Part shown: positions 1 through 7,765 of the stretch, piece by piece
How the letters are laid out: every line of letters starts with the position of its first letter
Numbering within the stretch: the first letter of the stretch is position 1
DNA from: Alphaproteobacteria bacterium
Lineage (GTDB): Bacteria; Pseudomonadota; Alphaproteobacteria; DSM-16000; Inquilinaceae
Reading direction: 5' to 3'
DNA length: 64,000 nucleotides
NCBI GenBank assembly: GCA_028281925.1
Contig: JANQIX010000104.1
Coordinates: 1 to 64,000 of the forward strand
Made by a program: the position numbers and the translations under genes
Notes under the pieces: generated by a model
Told to the model about the DNA's origin: nothing
Databases searched by the model: none
What the model saw: the letters and a program-made list of their open reading frames with translations, nothing else

Positions 1-89
1 TGCGGCGCGACGGCGGGAGCCGTAGCCTCCCAATAGCTGGGTGTCGGCAGGCTGCGGTCGTAGACCGAGGCGTCATAGAGCGTGCGCAT
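1..89 (-). CDS. Probable FAD-dependent oxidoreductase, N-terminal fragment
   Basis: Only the first 29 codons are inside the window; the gene continues beyond the left edge. Reading leftward from an ATG at 89 the protein starts MRTLYDASVYDRSLPTPSYW followed by EATA. A short acidic/aromatic lead ending in SYWEATA resembles the start of glycine/D-amino-acid-oxidase-like FAD oxidoreductases, just ahead of their Rossmann motif, but that motif is outside the window. The frame is open to the edge. A GTG directly upstream (90-92) is an alternative start. It points away from the exported protein at 261, so the 170 bases between them should hold divergent promoters. The family call rests on a short stretch and is tentative. 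Confidence 0.4.
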   Translation of the reverse strand, partial: MRTLYDASVYDRSLPTPSYWEATAPAVAP

Positions 90-260
90 CACGGGCCCCA
101 GCTCCGCACAGCCTTCAACCGTTGGCAACGTCACGGGCACCCCTCGGCCGGTGACAGGCGTCACTGAAATCCGGCGGGGATCCAGCCAAGGTCGCCGTCA
201 CCGCGCGAGGCGCTGTCGACTGCCGGCAGGGTCCGCCCGACGGACAAGGAGGCTTCGATC

Positions 261-839
261 ATGCCCAACCGTCTCATCCGTTCGACGATCGCTGCCGTGG
301 CCGTATTCGCAGCCATCGGCACACCGGTTCAGGCCGACAATGGCCGGCTCTTCGAAATCGGCCCTGCATTTGATACCGGTCCGCTGCGCCCGATTGGGCC
401 TGTCATCGAGCGAGCACCGAACCCGGGCCACACACTCAGCCTGTGCGCCGACCCGACCCCGCTGCAGATCCGTTTCGACAACGGCACGACCTACATCCCC
501 TATCACGGCCATGTGCCGGCGGTGATCGTCCGCGGCACCGTCACCAATCTCGGCCCCGGCGCCTTCACGCCTGGCGGCGGACAGCAGGAAATCCAGCTGT
601 GGATCAAGTGGGGCAGCGGCACCTCCCATTCTCTGCTGGCCACGGCACCGCTCGGCACGCTGGGCGTCGGTCAGAACCAGACGATGGAAGGGGCCGTCGC
701 CGTCTCGGACTATGGCGGCCTGTTCGACGTCTACGGCGCGCCGCACATCCGCCTGATGGTCGTCAGCAGTGCCGGCGACTGCCATACCGGCCTGTCCAAC
801 CAGGCGGCCGGGTACGGCCCGCCGCTGTCACAGATCTGA
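261..839 (+). CDS. Exported protein of unknown function (192 aa)
   Basis: The protein opens with a classical signal peptide: a basic start (MPNRLIR), a hydrophobic core and an Ala-rich cleavage region near residue 25 (PVQA-DN). The mature part is Gly/Pro-rich, with short beta-like segments such as AVIVRGTVTNLG and IQLWIKWG and two Cys (about residues 62 and 174) that could form one disulfide. I recognise no enzyme motif. A purine-rich stretch (gacaaggagg) lies about 8 bases before the ATG and supports this start. The next gene, a small membrane protein, begins 29 bases downstream, so the two are probably co-transcribed. Likely a periplasmic or surface protein; function unknown. Confidence 0.7.
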   Translation: MPNRLIRSTIAAVAVFAAIGTPVQADNGRLFEIGPAFDTGPLRPIGPVIERAPNPGHTLSLCADPTPLQIRFDNGTTYIPYHGHVPAVIVRGTVTNLGPGAFTPGGGQQEIQLWIKWGSGTSHSLLATAPLGTLGVGQNQTMEGAVAVSDYGGLFDVYGAPHIRLMVVSSAGDCHTGLSNQAAGYGPPLSQI

Positions 840-868
840 CCCGGCTCGACGCATCAGAGACCACGTTG

Positions 869-1252
869 ATGACGACTCTCGCATCCGACCGTCCGCATCT
901 CGGCCTGCCGCTGAAGATCTGGCTGGGGCTCGTTTTCCTGGGCAGCCTCTGGGTCGCCTATCGCCTCGGTATGCAGATCGAGGATCTGGTGAGCCACAGG
1001 GACCCGCGCTGGCAGGGCGACCTGAGATGGGCGCTGCCCACGCTGATGGGAACCTCCGTCGGGCAGGCCGCTTCCGCCCTGCTGCTGTTCGCCAGGCTGC
1101 GCTCGGGCCTCTACCTTCTGATCGTTTGTGCCGCGGCGGCGCTGACGGTCAACCTGATGATCGGCGTACCCCTGGGCGCCATGGCCATTAGCCTGATCGG
1201 CGTGGGGATCACCATCGTGCTGGTGCGCCAGGCTTGGCATGCCATGCGGTGA
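869..1252 (+). CDS. Small integral membrane protein (127 aa)
   Basis: Three or four hydrophobic segments are visible: about residues 12-32 (LKIWLGLVFLGSLWVAY), 58-76, 80-100 (LYLLIVCAAAALTVNLMIG) and 103-122. A polar loop between the first two contains HRDPRWQGD. The frame is open upstream to 443, but the ATG at 869 is preferred because it follows the stop of the exported protein and places the first membrane segment near the N terminus. No family was recognised. It shares the strand and short spacing of the upstream gene and ends 73 bases before the tRNA-Thr gene. Confidence 0.65.
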   Translation: MTTLASDRPHLGLPLKIWLGLVFLGSLWVAYRLGMQIEDLVSHRDPRWQGDLRWALPTLMGTSVGQAASALLLFARLRSGLYLLIVCAAAALTVNLMIGVPLGAMAISLIGVGITIVLVRQAWHAMR

Positions 1253-1282
1253 CGACCTAGCTGTCCGGCAGGCCCATCGCCC

Positions 1283-1320
1283 TTTACGAACGCGCCGCGG
1301 GTCGGGATAATCCCGCCCGC
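1283..1320 (+). promoter_or_regulatory. Promoter of tRNA-Thr overlapped by a palindrome
   Basis: A sigma70-like pair TTTACG (1283-1288) and GATAAT (1306-1311) is separated by exactly 17 bases. Transcription would start near 1318, about 8 bases before the mature tRNA. The -10 box is inside an inverted repeat: CGGGA (1303-1307) pairs with TCCCG (1311-1315) around a TAA loop, and GCGGG (1297-1301) extends the stem with CCCGC (1316-1320) around one bulged T. The hairpin could also end transcription from the upstream gene, though no T tract follows. Confidence 0.5.
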
Positions 1321-1325
1321 GCCGT

Positions 1326-1401
1326 GCCGGCGTAGCTCAACTGGTAGAGCAACCGCCTTGTAAGCGGTAGGTTGCGGGTTCAAGTCCTGCCGCCGGCACC
1401 A
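1326..1401 (+). tRNA. tRNA-Thr (anticodon TGT)
   Basis: The acceptor arm GCCGGCG (1326-1332) pairs with CGCCGGC (1391-1397). The D stem is GCTC/GAGC, the anticodon stem ACCGC/GCGGT encloses the loop CTTGTAA with anticodon TGT, and the T stem GCGGG/CCTGC encloses TTCAAGT. The discriminator is A and the 3' CCA is encoded (1399-1401), giving 76 bases. It should read ACA codons. A promoter-like pair lies directly upstream. The 3' end abuts a degenerate membrane-protein gene on the other strand. Confidence 0.97.
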
Positions 1402-1671
1402 GTTCGCCAACGCCTGAGGTCCACCCGTCCGGCCCGCCGGCTCAATTCGTACATTCCCGTCGCAACGACGGGACCCACCAGGGTGGAGCCGGCCAGCAGC
1501 GGCCAGGCAAGCGGCAGCATGTCGTATCTCGCCATAACCCGCCCGGCCGATCACCAGCAGGAAGAACTGGCGGCTCGGCACGGCCCGGAAATCGGCAATG
1601 CCGGCGTCCAGTGCATCCTTCAGGTCTGCCGTGCCGACAGACCGTCGCGCACCATCCAGGTGCGCCAGCAA
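1402..1671 (-). pseudogene. Frameshifted remnant of a DUF2189 integral membrane protein
   Basis: Two minus-strand frames give consecutive parts of a DUF2189-like (COG5473-type) membrane protein. The first carries DLKDALDAGIADFRAVPSRQ and FFLLVIG. After a shift near 1531-1540 the second carries MARYDMLPLAWPLLAG, then STLVGPVVATGMYELSRR. Both blocks match the family pattern (DFRAAP..., FPLxxGFxLxGPxxAxGLYELSRRxE). One frame change therefore breaks an otherwise recognisable reading frame. The recognisable sequence stops at about 1404, where the CCA end of tRNA-Thr begins, so the C-terminal half of the family is missing. The upstream codons (1640-1671) are only weakly family-like. Recognised from memory of the family; moderate confidence. 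Confidence 0.55.
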
Positions 1672-2041
1672 CAGCGGACAACACCGGGGGATTCGGCGAC
1701 AATGGCGACGTCGACGGATCGGCTAGGCGCAAACGTCGATCACGGAGATTTGAACCCCGGGCCTACCCACGGGCAGGGGCGAGTCCACCCAAGCAGTCCC
1801 GTCATGCCGTCGTTGGATTGGCCGCTTGCATGTCACGCGCAGACATGCTCGCTTGCCCGTTAATATTGGTTAACGAAGGAAACTTGCTGCCCCTGTGACT
1901 CAATCGGACTCGCCCTTGGCCCATGGCAGCGGCAGTGCGGAGTGCAGCGAAGGGGCGGCTTCGCGGCCGGCAGAGTGCGCCCTTGGGAATTCTCAGTATT
2001 TTGCGTACATTTTAGGCTATGGCCACCAAACGTAGGGGCGT
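1672..2041. other. Intergenic region before the 766-residue protein
   Basis: About 370 bases with no convincing gene. The overlapping short frames here have arginine/proline-rich translations typical of non-coding high-GC sequence. A perfect inverted repeat GTTAA-N6-TTAAC lies at 1859-1874 in a locally AT-rich stretch. Its two TTAA halves recall the CtrA box (TTAA-N7-TTAA), but the spacer is one base short. The promoter of the gene starting at 2042 should lie in the AT-rich stretch at 1988-2035, where I see no strong -35/-10 pair. Confidence 0.4.
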
Positions 2042-4342
2042 ATGACAATTGTGGCCAGGCAAGGCGCGGAGGCGAAGGACGCCATGCTCAGGCATCGGCA
2101 TGCGGCTTCAAGGCGATGGGCTCGCGCGCTCCCGGCGTGCGCGGCACTGATCGCGGGCACTATTGTTGCAGGCGCAGCGGGAATCCCTTCGGCCCATGCG
2201 CAATCCGAGGCTGTTACGATCCACCTCAACCGGCTCGACGGCTGGATCGCCGGATCGGCCACCGCGGCCACGGCATGGTGCCTGACCGTTTCGCCGGATT
2301 GGGCGACCGATGCCGAGCCGGTGAACGAGAGCCGGAACCCGGACCAGACGCTCACCCGGGCATTCTGCCTCTACGACCTGCCGCTTGAGGGCGAGGCGCA
2401 AGACCGCCAGCTTCGCCGTGACAGCGACGATGGCAGGCTGTTTCTCGTTCCCGCGGACGAGCCGTTCGCGGAGAATCTCGTCACGTGGTTTGCCGACATG
2501 CAGGCACTGGATCTGTCGGCGGATGCCGCTGGCACTTTGGAATCGCTGCTGCTCCGCACCCTGCTGCCGGACGATCCGCGCGCTGCTATCGCGCCTGGCG
2601 ATGTTACCCGCCGCGATCAGCCGGTGGAGGTGCAGATCCTGGGGGAACCTCTGGTTCTGACGGAGGTCGTCGTCCCGATCGTCGTCGACAGCCCGTTCGC
2701 TTTCCAGCGGGCCGCCCACATCGTCATTGCCGCGGCCGCCTACTACGATCGGCTGATTCAGACCCGCGATGCTCACCGCGACCTCGTCGCCGATGTCCGT
2801 GACCTTTCCGACGGCATGCGGAACCTTGTGCAGACGGCCTGGTCGGTCCAACGGGAGATGGCAGGCGGCGAGGCACCGCAATCCACCGCCGGCCAGCCGG
2901 ACGGCGTCGAGGTGGACGACGGCGCCTCGACAGCCCTCCTCGGCGCCACGGACGTGGTCGACGGGCTGAGCGCCGGCTTGCACGACGTGCAGCAGACACT
3001 GGAGGCGATCCGCGAGGAAGCGACCACACCGGTTCCCCCTGCGCCGGTCGTCGAGCCCACCGAACCAGCTGAGACCGTTGAGATTGTCGAAAGCCCGCAG
3101 CCGTCGTCGTCCTGGCATTGGGCAGCATTCTTCGGCGTGGCAGGTGTGCTGTCCGGCGGCGCCCTTGTTTTGGGGTTTCAAGCGCTGCGCCGACCCGCGG
3201 CGGGTGCCGCTGCCGGCGACGAGACTGCGCGCAAGCTGGCGCTCGCCGGGCCGAAGGCCGCACCTCTGGACGCGACCGACGCCCCTGCGGATCCCGGATG
3301 GGTGGAACCTGAGTGGCACGACGCGCCGGAAGATGAGGCTGCCTCCGAACCGCTGATCACCGAGCCGCCACCGCGTGAGACATGGGATCAGTATCAAGCC
3401 GGCACGGAGGACCGAGATGGCGTGCCGGCCGAAGCCAACGAAGGGCGTGAAACGCAAGACGTTCCCACTTACGACGACGCGCAATGGGAGCACCTGGACG
3501 AGATAGACCGCCGCGTCCGCGTAGCGCGGATGCAGGCGGCCTTCGTCGCGTCGCAGGTCTTTTCCTCGATCGATGCCGAGATGCCGGCTGACGAGGAATC
3601 TCTGACTTCGAGCCATCAACCCGCGGCCAACGGCAATGCGCAGAAACAGCGCGGGGACGAAGAGGCTCAGGCCCCCGACCCACCGCGGGAGGTGAGCGTG
3701 ACCCCTCGAGCGCCGATGTCCGAGGACGCGGCGGAGGAGGATAGCCTCATGTGGCCGATCCCGCCCAATTGGGGCAACGACGCTCGGGCCGGCCCACAGC
3801 AGACCGGTGGGCCGGAGGCGGGCCAGGACGAGCAGCCGCGCGACGTCGGGGGCAGCCGCCCGACGGAGGATCCGACCCCGGTCATGGGCCCACCGGTCCC
3901 GCGAAACACCGCAGGGGAACTGGACGACAGCGGTGGCGGCGGTGGTGTTGAGGTCAGCAGCCAGGCCCTGACGCGGGATATCCTGAACTCCGTTGCCCGG
4001 ATCATCGAAGAGATAGGCAACTATCGCCTGAAGACGGGTGAAGAGCCGGCGAAGATGTTCGCAGCTCTGGCCGGCATTCTCGGTGAAAAGGGTCAGGCGG
4101 CAGCATTGCGCCACGATGCCGAGAGCTACCGGGCCAACGCCGAAAGCCTGAACGAAGAGATCAGGCTGACACAGATGATGCTTCAGCAGATCGGTAAAGA
4201 GATCAACGGCGCCATCAGACTGCCGGAAGCGGTAGAACGGCACGTCATCCCGGAATTCGAGAAGCTGAAACACCAGTGCGAGGTGCTGCAGCAGGAACTG
4301 GAAGCCCTGCGGCGTGAGGAGCCGCTGGCCAGACGCGGGTGA
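2042..4342 (+). CDS. Large exported, membrane-anchored coiled-coil protein of unknown function (766 aa)
   Basis: The N terminus has a long signal sequence with hydrophobic core ALPACAALIAGTIVAG and a likely cleavage after AHA (about residue 53). An ATG at 2084 gives a more compact signal and is a plausible alternative start. A mostly alpha/beta extracytoplasmic region of about 300 residues follows, then an acidic Pro-rich linker, a membrane segment at about residues 358-378 (WAAFFGVAGVLSGGALVLGF), a long acidic disordered stretch, and a C-terminal region (about 640-760) with coiled-coil character (LNEEIRLTQMMLQQIGKEI; LEALRREE). Cys pairs in the first domain (WCLTVS, AFCLYD) suggest a disulfide. 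The single internal TM predicts a periplasmic N-domain and a cytoplasmic tail. No family recognised; possibly an envelope-spanning scaffold. Confidence 0.8.
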   Translation: MTIVARQGAEAKDAMLRHRHAASRRWARALPACAALIAGTIVAGAAGIPSAHAQSEAVTIHLNRLDGWIAGSATAATAWCLTVSPDWATDAEPVNESRNPDQTLTRAFCLYDLPLEGEAQDRQLRRDSDDGRLFLVPADEPFAENLVTWFADMQALDLSADAAGTLESLLLRTLLPDDPRAAIAPGDVTRRDQPVEVQILGEPLVLTEVVVPIVVDSPFAFQRAAHIVIAAAAYYDRLIQTRDAHRDLVADVRDLSDGMRNLVQTAWSVQREMAGGEAPQSTAGQPDGVEVDDGASTALLGATDVVDGLSAGLHDVQQTLEAIREEATTPVPPAPVVEPTEPAETVEIVESPQPSSSWHWAAFFGVAGVLSGGALVLGFQALRRPAAGAAAGDETARKLALAGPKAAPLDATDAPADPGWVEPEWHDAPEDEAASEPLITEPPPRETWDQYQAGTEDRDGVPAEANEGRETQDVPTYDDAQWEHLDEIDRRVRVARMQAAFVASQVFSSIDAEMPADEESLTSSHQPAANGNAQKQRGDEEAQAPDPPREVSVTPRAPMSEDAAEEDSLMWPIPPNWGNDARAGPQQTGGPEAGQDEQPRDVGGSRPTEDPTPVMGPPVPRNTAGELDDSGGGGGVEVSSQALTRDILNSVARIIEEIGNYRLKTGEEPAKMFAALAGILGEKGQAAALRHDAESYRANAESLNEEIRLTQMMLQQIGKEINGAIRLPEAVERHVIPEFEKLKHQCEVLQQELEALRREEPLARRG

Positions 4343-4465
4343 ATTTCGGCCGATCCGCGCCTGCGCTCATAAAGTGCGCGCCGTCACTGAAACCGGCACT
4401 GCCGTGGTTCAGACTCAGAACAGAATGAGCCTGAGACAGGTTCCGGCATCAGTGGGCGCGATATC

Positions 4466-4657
4466 ATGACTGCCATCAACACTTCAGGGACCGGCCATCA
4501 TGCCCGCACCTTCGGGCAGCTGACCGAATTGGACGAGCTGGCCGAATTGGCCCGATACCTCGACTGGACGATGTCGATGCGAGGCCTCGGTCAAGATCAC
4601 GCTGCCTCTGCAAGGCCGACCAGCGGCCTGCTCAACGTCGACAGCTTCATCCTCTGA
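4466..4657 (+). CDS. Possible small protein (63 aa)
   Basis: A short frame begins MTAINTSGTGHHARTFGQLT and contains a Leu/Glu-rich stretch ELDELAELARYL that could form one amphipathic helix. No clear ribosome binding site precedes the ATG. The composition (Asp/Glu/Leu balance, few Arg or Pro) is more protein-like than the shadow frames around it. It fills an otherwise empty 349-base gap between the large coiled-coil protein and the deiminase on the other strand. No family was recognised; it may be spurious. Confidence 0.3.
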   Translation: MTAINTSGTGHHARTFGQLTELDELAELARYLDWTMSMRGLGQDHAASARPTSGLLNVDSFIL

Positions 4658-4691
4658 GTGCAGGCACGCGCAACACTGGTGGCAACCCGCC

Positions 4692-5777
4692 TTACACTGC
4701 AGGCTGCTGCTGCGTGGCGCAGTGGATGCCGCCCCCTAGTTCCCCCAGGACATTGGTATCGAGCATGAGGACTTCGCGGCCTGGGTAGAGCCGGCCCAGG
4801 GTCTCGGCCGCTTCCGCATCCGTCTCAGGATCACCGAGAGCCGACGCAAGGACACCACCGTTGAAGACGTAGTAGTTCGCATATGCGGACTGCGCCCCCT
4901 CATCCGGTTCGCGCACGACCACCAGGTCCAGCGGACGCCCGCGGGCGTCGGTTGACGATGCCAGGATCTCATAGGTCTCGTACGCCGAGGCCGACCACGG
5001 ATCGCCGGGCCAGATCTGCTCCGGCAACTGGATCAGCACCGTGCCGGGCGCAGCGAAACGGGCCAGGCCGTCGATATGGGCGTCGGTGACGTCCAGTCCC
5101 TTCAGGCCCGGGGCCCAGATCATCTTCTCCGCGCCAAGCGCCGCCAGCAGCCGCTCTTCGATTACGTCGCGGGAAAGCGGGCTGCGGTTCGGGTTCACCC
5201 AGCTGCTTTCATGGGCCATCAGCGTGCCCTGGCCGTCCGTCTCCACCCCGCCGCCTTCGCCCACCACGCCGCTGTCCAGCAAAGGCAGCCCCATGCGCCG
5301 TGCAACCTCGGCGGAGACCTGTGCGTCACGGCTGTGCGGCACTCTGTTGCCCCAGCCATTGAAGTTCACATCGACGATCGCCAACGCGCCGGCACTGTTC
5401 CTCACGAAGATCGGCCCGGAATCGCGAACCCAGAGATCGTCGGTCGGAACCGGCCAGATTTCTACAGCCTGGCTCAGCTTCCGGCGCGCGGCGACCTCGT
5501 GTTCCGGCGCCATCAGCATGACGACCGGCTCGAATTCGACAACCGTGTTTGCAATCTCGGCAATCACCCACTGCGTGTCGTCCAGAAACTGCCGCTCCTC
5601 GTAGACCGCGAGATTGACGGGCCACTGCATGAAGGTGCGCTCGTGCGGGTCTGCCTCTTCGGGCATTCGGAATCCTTGAAACACATCCATATCGAAGGCT
5701 CTCGATCGGGTCGGCAGGCCAAGGCCGGCGGTCGCGGATCCTGCGACCAGCGTCTCCAGGAAACGTCGTCGATGCAT
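4692..5777 (-). CDS. Agmatine deiminase / peptidylarginine deiminase family protein, Tat-exported
   Basis: Members of this guanidino-group hydrolase family convert agmatine to N-carbamoylputrescine and ammonia, or deiminate arginyl groups. The pentein-fold landmarks are all visible in the 361 residues: DDLWVRDSGP at 113-122, E179 in GGGVETDG, TDAHIDGLARF with His234, and GGGIHCATQQQP with the catalytic Cys353. Length is typical plus an N-terminal extension. That extension, MHRRRFLETLVAGSATAGLG, is a twin-arginine (Tat) signal, which argues for the ATG at 5777 although the frame is open to 6014. Export is unusual for agmatine deiminases and points to a periplasmic guanidino substrate. The gene is divergent from the SDR gene at 5943. 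Confidence 0.88.
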   Translation of the reverse strand: MHRRRFLETLVAGSATAGLGLPTRSRAFDMDVFQGFRMPEEADPHERTFMQWPVNLAVYEERQFLDDTQWVIAEIANTVVEFEPVVMLMAPEHEVAARRKLSQAVEIWPVPTDDLWVRDSGPIFVRNSAGALAIVDVNFNGWGNRVPHSRDAQVSAEVARRMGLPLLDSGVVGEGGGVETDGQGTLMAHESSWVNPNRSPLSRDVIEERLLAALGAEKMIWAPGLKGLDVTDAHIDGLARFAAPGTVLIQLPEQIWPGDPWSASAYETYEILASSTDARGRPLDLVVVREPDEGAQSAYANYYVFNGGVLASALGDPETDAEAAETLGRLYPGREVLMLDTNVLGELGGGIHCATQQQPAV

Positions 5778-5942
5778 GCCATAGCCTCCATGAGCGGAAC
5801 GGCAACTCTGATTCTTTTGCCAGACAGGCAACTGGCTGGCGATAGGGCTCATCCATCCGTCGCATCCTTGCTGCGCCCGCAATTCCCAATCCGCACCGCG
5901 CCCCGCTATGCTGCCGTCAGAGGCAGGCGCGGGGGAAATCGC

Positions 5943-6542
5943 ATGAGAATTCTGGTCGTTGGCGCAACGGGGACGATCGGCCGCGCCGTGGTGGCGGAGT
6001 TGGAGCCTCGCCACGAGGTCATTCGCGCGGGCCGCGGCTCCGCCGACGTGACCATAGATATCACCGACGTCCAGTCGATCCGATCAGCCTTCCGGAGTGT
6101 CGACAGGATTGACGCCGTGGTGTCCGCCGCCGGTCATGTGAAATTTGCGCCATTCGCCGAGATGGACGCCGGCGACTATGAGATCGGGTTGAGCAACAAG
6201 CTGATGGGCCAGGTCAACCTGGTGCTGATCGGCCGCGATTTCATCACCGACGGCGGGTCGTTCACGCTGACCACCGGCGTGCTGGACAGCGACCCGATCC
6301 GCATGGGCACCTCAGCCTCGATGGTCAACGGCGCGGTCAACGCCTTCGCCATGGCCGCGGCAATCGAAATGCCGCGGGGGCTGCGCATCAATGTCGTAAG
6401 CCCCGGGGTGATCACCGAGGCGATGGAACAATTCGGCCCGTTCTTCCGCGGCTTCGAGCCGGTGCCGGCCGCCCGGGCCGCACTGGCCTATGCCAAGAGC
6501 GTGGAGGGCGCACAGACCGGTCAGGTCTACAGGGTCCTTTAG
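5943..6542 (+). CDS. Short-chain dehydrogenase/reductase family protein lacking the YxxxK motif
   Basis: A 199-residue SDR with the nucleotide motif GATGTIG at residues 7-13, a conserved SAAGH (NNAG equivalent, 61-65) and the late motif RINVVSPG. At the position of the catalytic Tyr-x-x-x-Lys it reads A125-SMV-N129 (SASMVNGAV), so both Tyr and Lys are absent. It is shorter than the usual 240-280 residues. The same ASMVNG variant occurs, as I recall, in a conserved SDR subgroup, so this is probably an inherited change rather than decay. It may bind NAD(P) without ordinary SDR chemistry. The ATG at 5943 is chosen because the Rossmann motif starts six residues later; the frame upstream is a shadow of the deiminase. 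Confidence 0.8.
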   Translation: MRILVVGATGTIGRAVVAELEPRHEVIRAGRGSADVTIDITDVQSIRSAFRSVDRIDAVVSAAGHVKFAPFAEMDAGDYEIGLSNKLMGQVNLVLIGRDFITDGGSFTLTTGVLDSDPIRMGTSASMVNGAVNAFAMAAAIEMPRGLRINVVSPGVITEAMEQFGPFFRGFEPVPAARAALAYAKSVEGAQTGQVYRVL

Positions 6543-6617
6543 CCGGGTTTGCAGAACGCCGCATCCCCATTCGTGACACGACGCTCTGCAGTACCAAGAG
6601 AGGCGGCCGGCCCCCTT

Positions 6618-7586
6618 TTAGGCCGTAGCGAGTATGTCAGCGCGCCTCAGGACCTTGGCGATGCTGACATGGTTCGGCTCGTTGGTATTGAGGTGATGGC
6701 CAGCGCCCATCACAAGTTCGCGCTTCACGCCACGGCGCGAGTTGACCAGGCCGAGCCAATCAATCTGGCCCAGGAACTGAGTTGCATTGTCATAGCCGGC
6801 GGGCATTTCGACCACGGCTCCAACTGTGACAATGCGCATCTGCTTCGCCCTGGCCTTGATGGCTTGGTCGGCGTCGCTCCGGTCCAGTGCATCAAGGGCG
6901 AGCGCGATGCTGAGGCAGCCCTTGCTATGTCCCAGCACCGATTTGATCTCGCGATCTTCGTCGAGCAGTAGCCTGATCAGCGTATCGGAGTCCGGGCTGC
7001 CGGTGACGGGCATCTCGGTGGCTTCAGACGAGGTCTCCTTCGCCTCATCCCCGTTGGCGAACCGCATCAGCATGGCCCGGTTGCCGGCCTGCCAGTCATG
7101 GGCGAACTTCAAGAACCGATTGCTCAGGCCGAGAACGAACCAGCCGCCGAAGCTCTCGCCGATGACGTCGGTCAGCCCATATCCGGCCACGATCGCCCCG
7201 ACCGGCTCGTTGTAGTGATCGGCGATGTTGCGCGCCAAGGCCGCCGCGCCGAGGTCGGAGCTTCCCACACCGGCGATGGAAAAGCGGCGCAGCAACGCGC
7301 CGGGTGCGGCACGCAGGCTGTCGTAGTCATCGTGCTTGACGATGCCCACTTCGCCGCGCGCGCCGCTGGGAAAGACGACGAGGACGGAGCCCTCAATATT
7401 GGATTGGCGCGTGAGCATGTCACGTTCAGCATCGGTCAAGGATCCGACGTCGTAGAAATACCGATCGACGGCCGCATTGCGCCATTTCGCGGCTTCAATG
7501 ATCGGCAACTCGACCGGCCCCTTGCGCAGGAAAGGCGGCAGATAGGGGCTTCCACCAAAGAACGGATTGAGGGTGGCAACGGTCAT
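6618..7586 (-). CDS. Alpha/beta-hydrolase-like protein of unknown specificity (322 aa)
   Basis: The clearest motif is a nucleophile elbow, SVLGHSKGCLSIALALDAL (about residue 218, Ser in GHSKG). Near the C terminus AGHHLNTNEPNHVSI offers a His (about residue 300) in the usual place for the third catalytic residue. About 200 N-terminal residues precede the elbow and include PYLPPFLRKGPVELP and a Gly-rich stretch (VGAIVAGYGLTDVIGESFGG). No signal peptide or clear membrane span, so probably cytoplasmic. The elbow GHSKG has Lys where many lipases have Gln or Met. I do not recognise the subfamily. It lies downstream of, and convergent with, the SDR gene. Confidence 0.65.
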   Translation of the reverse strand: MTVATLNPFFGGSPYLPPFLRKGPVELPIIEAAKWRNAAVDRYFYDVGSLTDAERDMLTRQSNIEGSVLVVFPSGARGEVGIVKHDDYDSLRAAPGALLRRFSIAGVGSSDLGAAALARNIADHYNEPVGAIVAGYGLTDVIGESFGGWFVLGLSNRFLKFAHDWQAGNRAMLMRFANGDEAKETSSEATEMPVTGSPDSDTLIRLLLDEDREIKSVLGHSKGCLSIALALDALDRSDADQAIKARAKQMRIVTVGAVVEMPAGYDNATQFLGQIDWLGLVNSRRGVKRELVMGAGHHLNTNEPNHVSIAKVLRRADILATA

Positions 7587-7765
7587 CGTAGCGCCTCCAA
7601 GAAAATGGGGTTGCAGTGCAGCAATGACGCCCGATGCATAGCCGTCGAAGTGTTACAGTCGCTATCTCTCCGATGGCAGATGGGCCCGATTAGGGGCCAC
7701 ACCTGCCAAGATTCTGATTCACCAAATAAGCCGGCTGGCGGCCGGGTTTGTCGAAGGTTGGCAGA

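Noticed and set aside
1372..1863. 163-codon plus-strand frame beginning inside the tRNA gene
   Set aside because: It starts within tRNA-Thr, has no ribosome binding site and covers the minus-strand DUF2189 remnant.
1859..1874. Inverted repeat GTTAA-N6-TTAAC as a CtrA box
   Set aside because: The spacer is 6, not 7, and it is about 170 bases from the next start codon; kept only as a note in the gap entry.
2108..4273. 721-codon open frame on the minus strand opposite the 766-residue protein
   Set aside because: Its translation is Arg/Gly/Val-rich without domain pattern, and the plus-strand frame has a signal peptide, membrane segment and coiled coil. Long antisense frames are common in high-GC genes.
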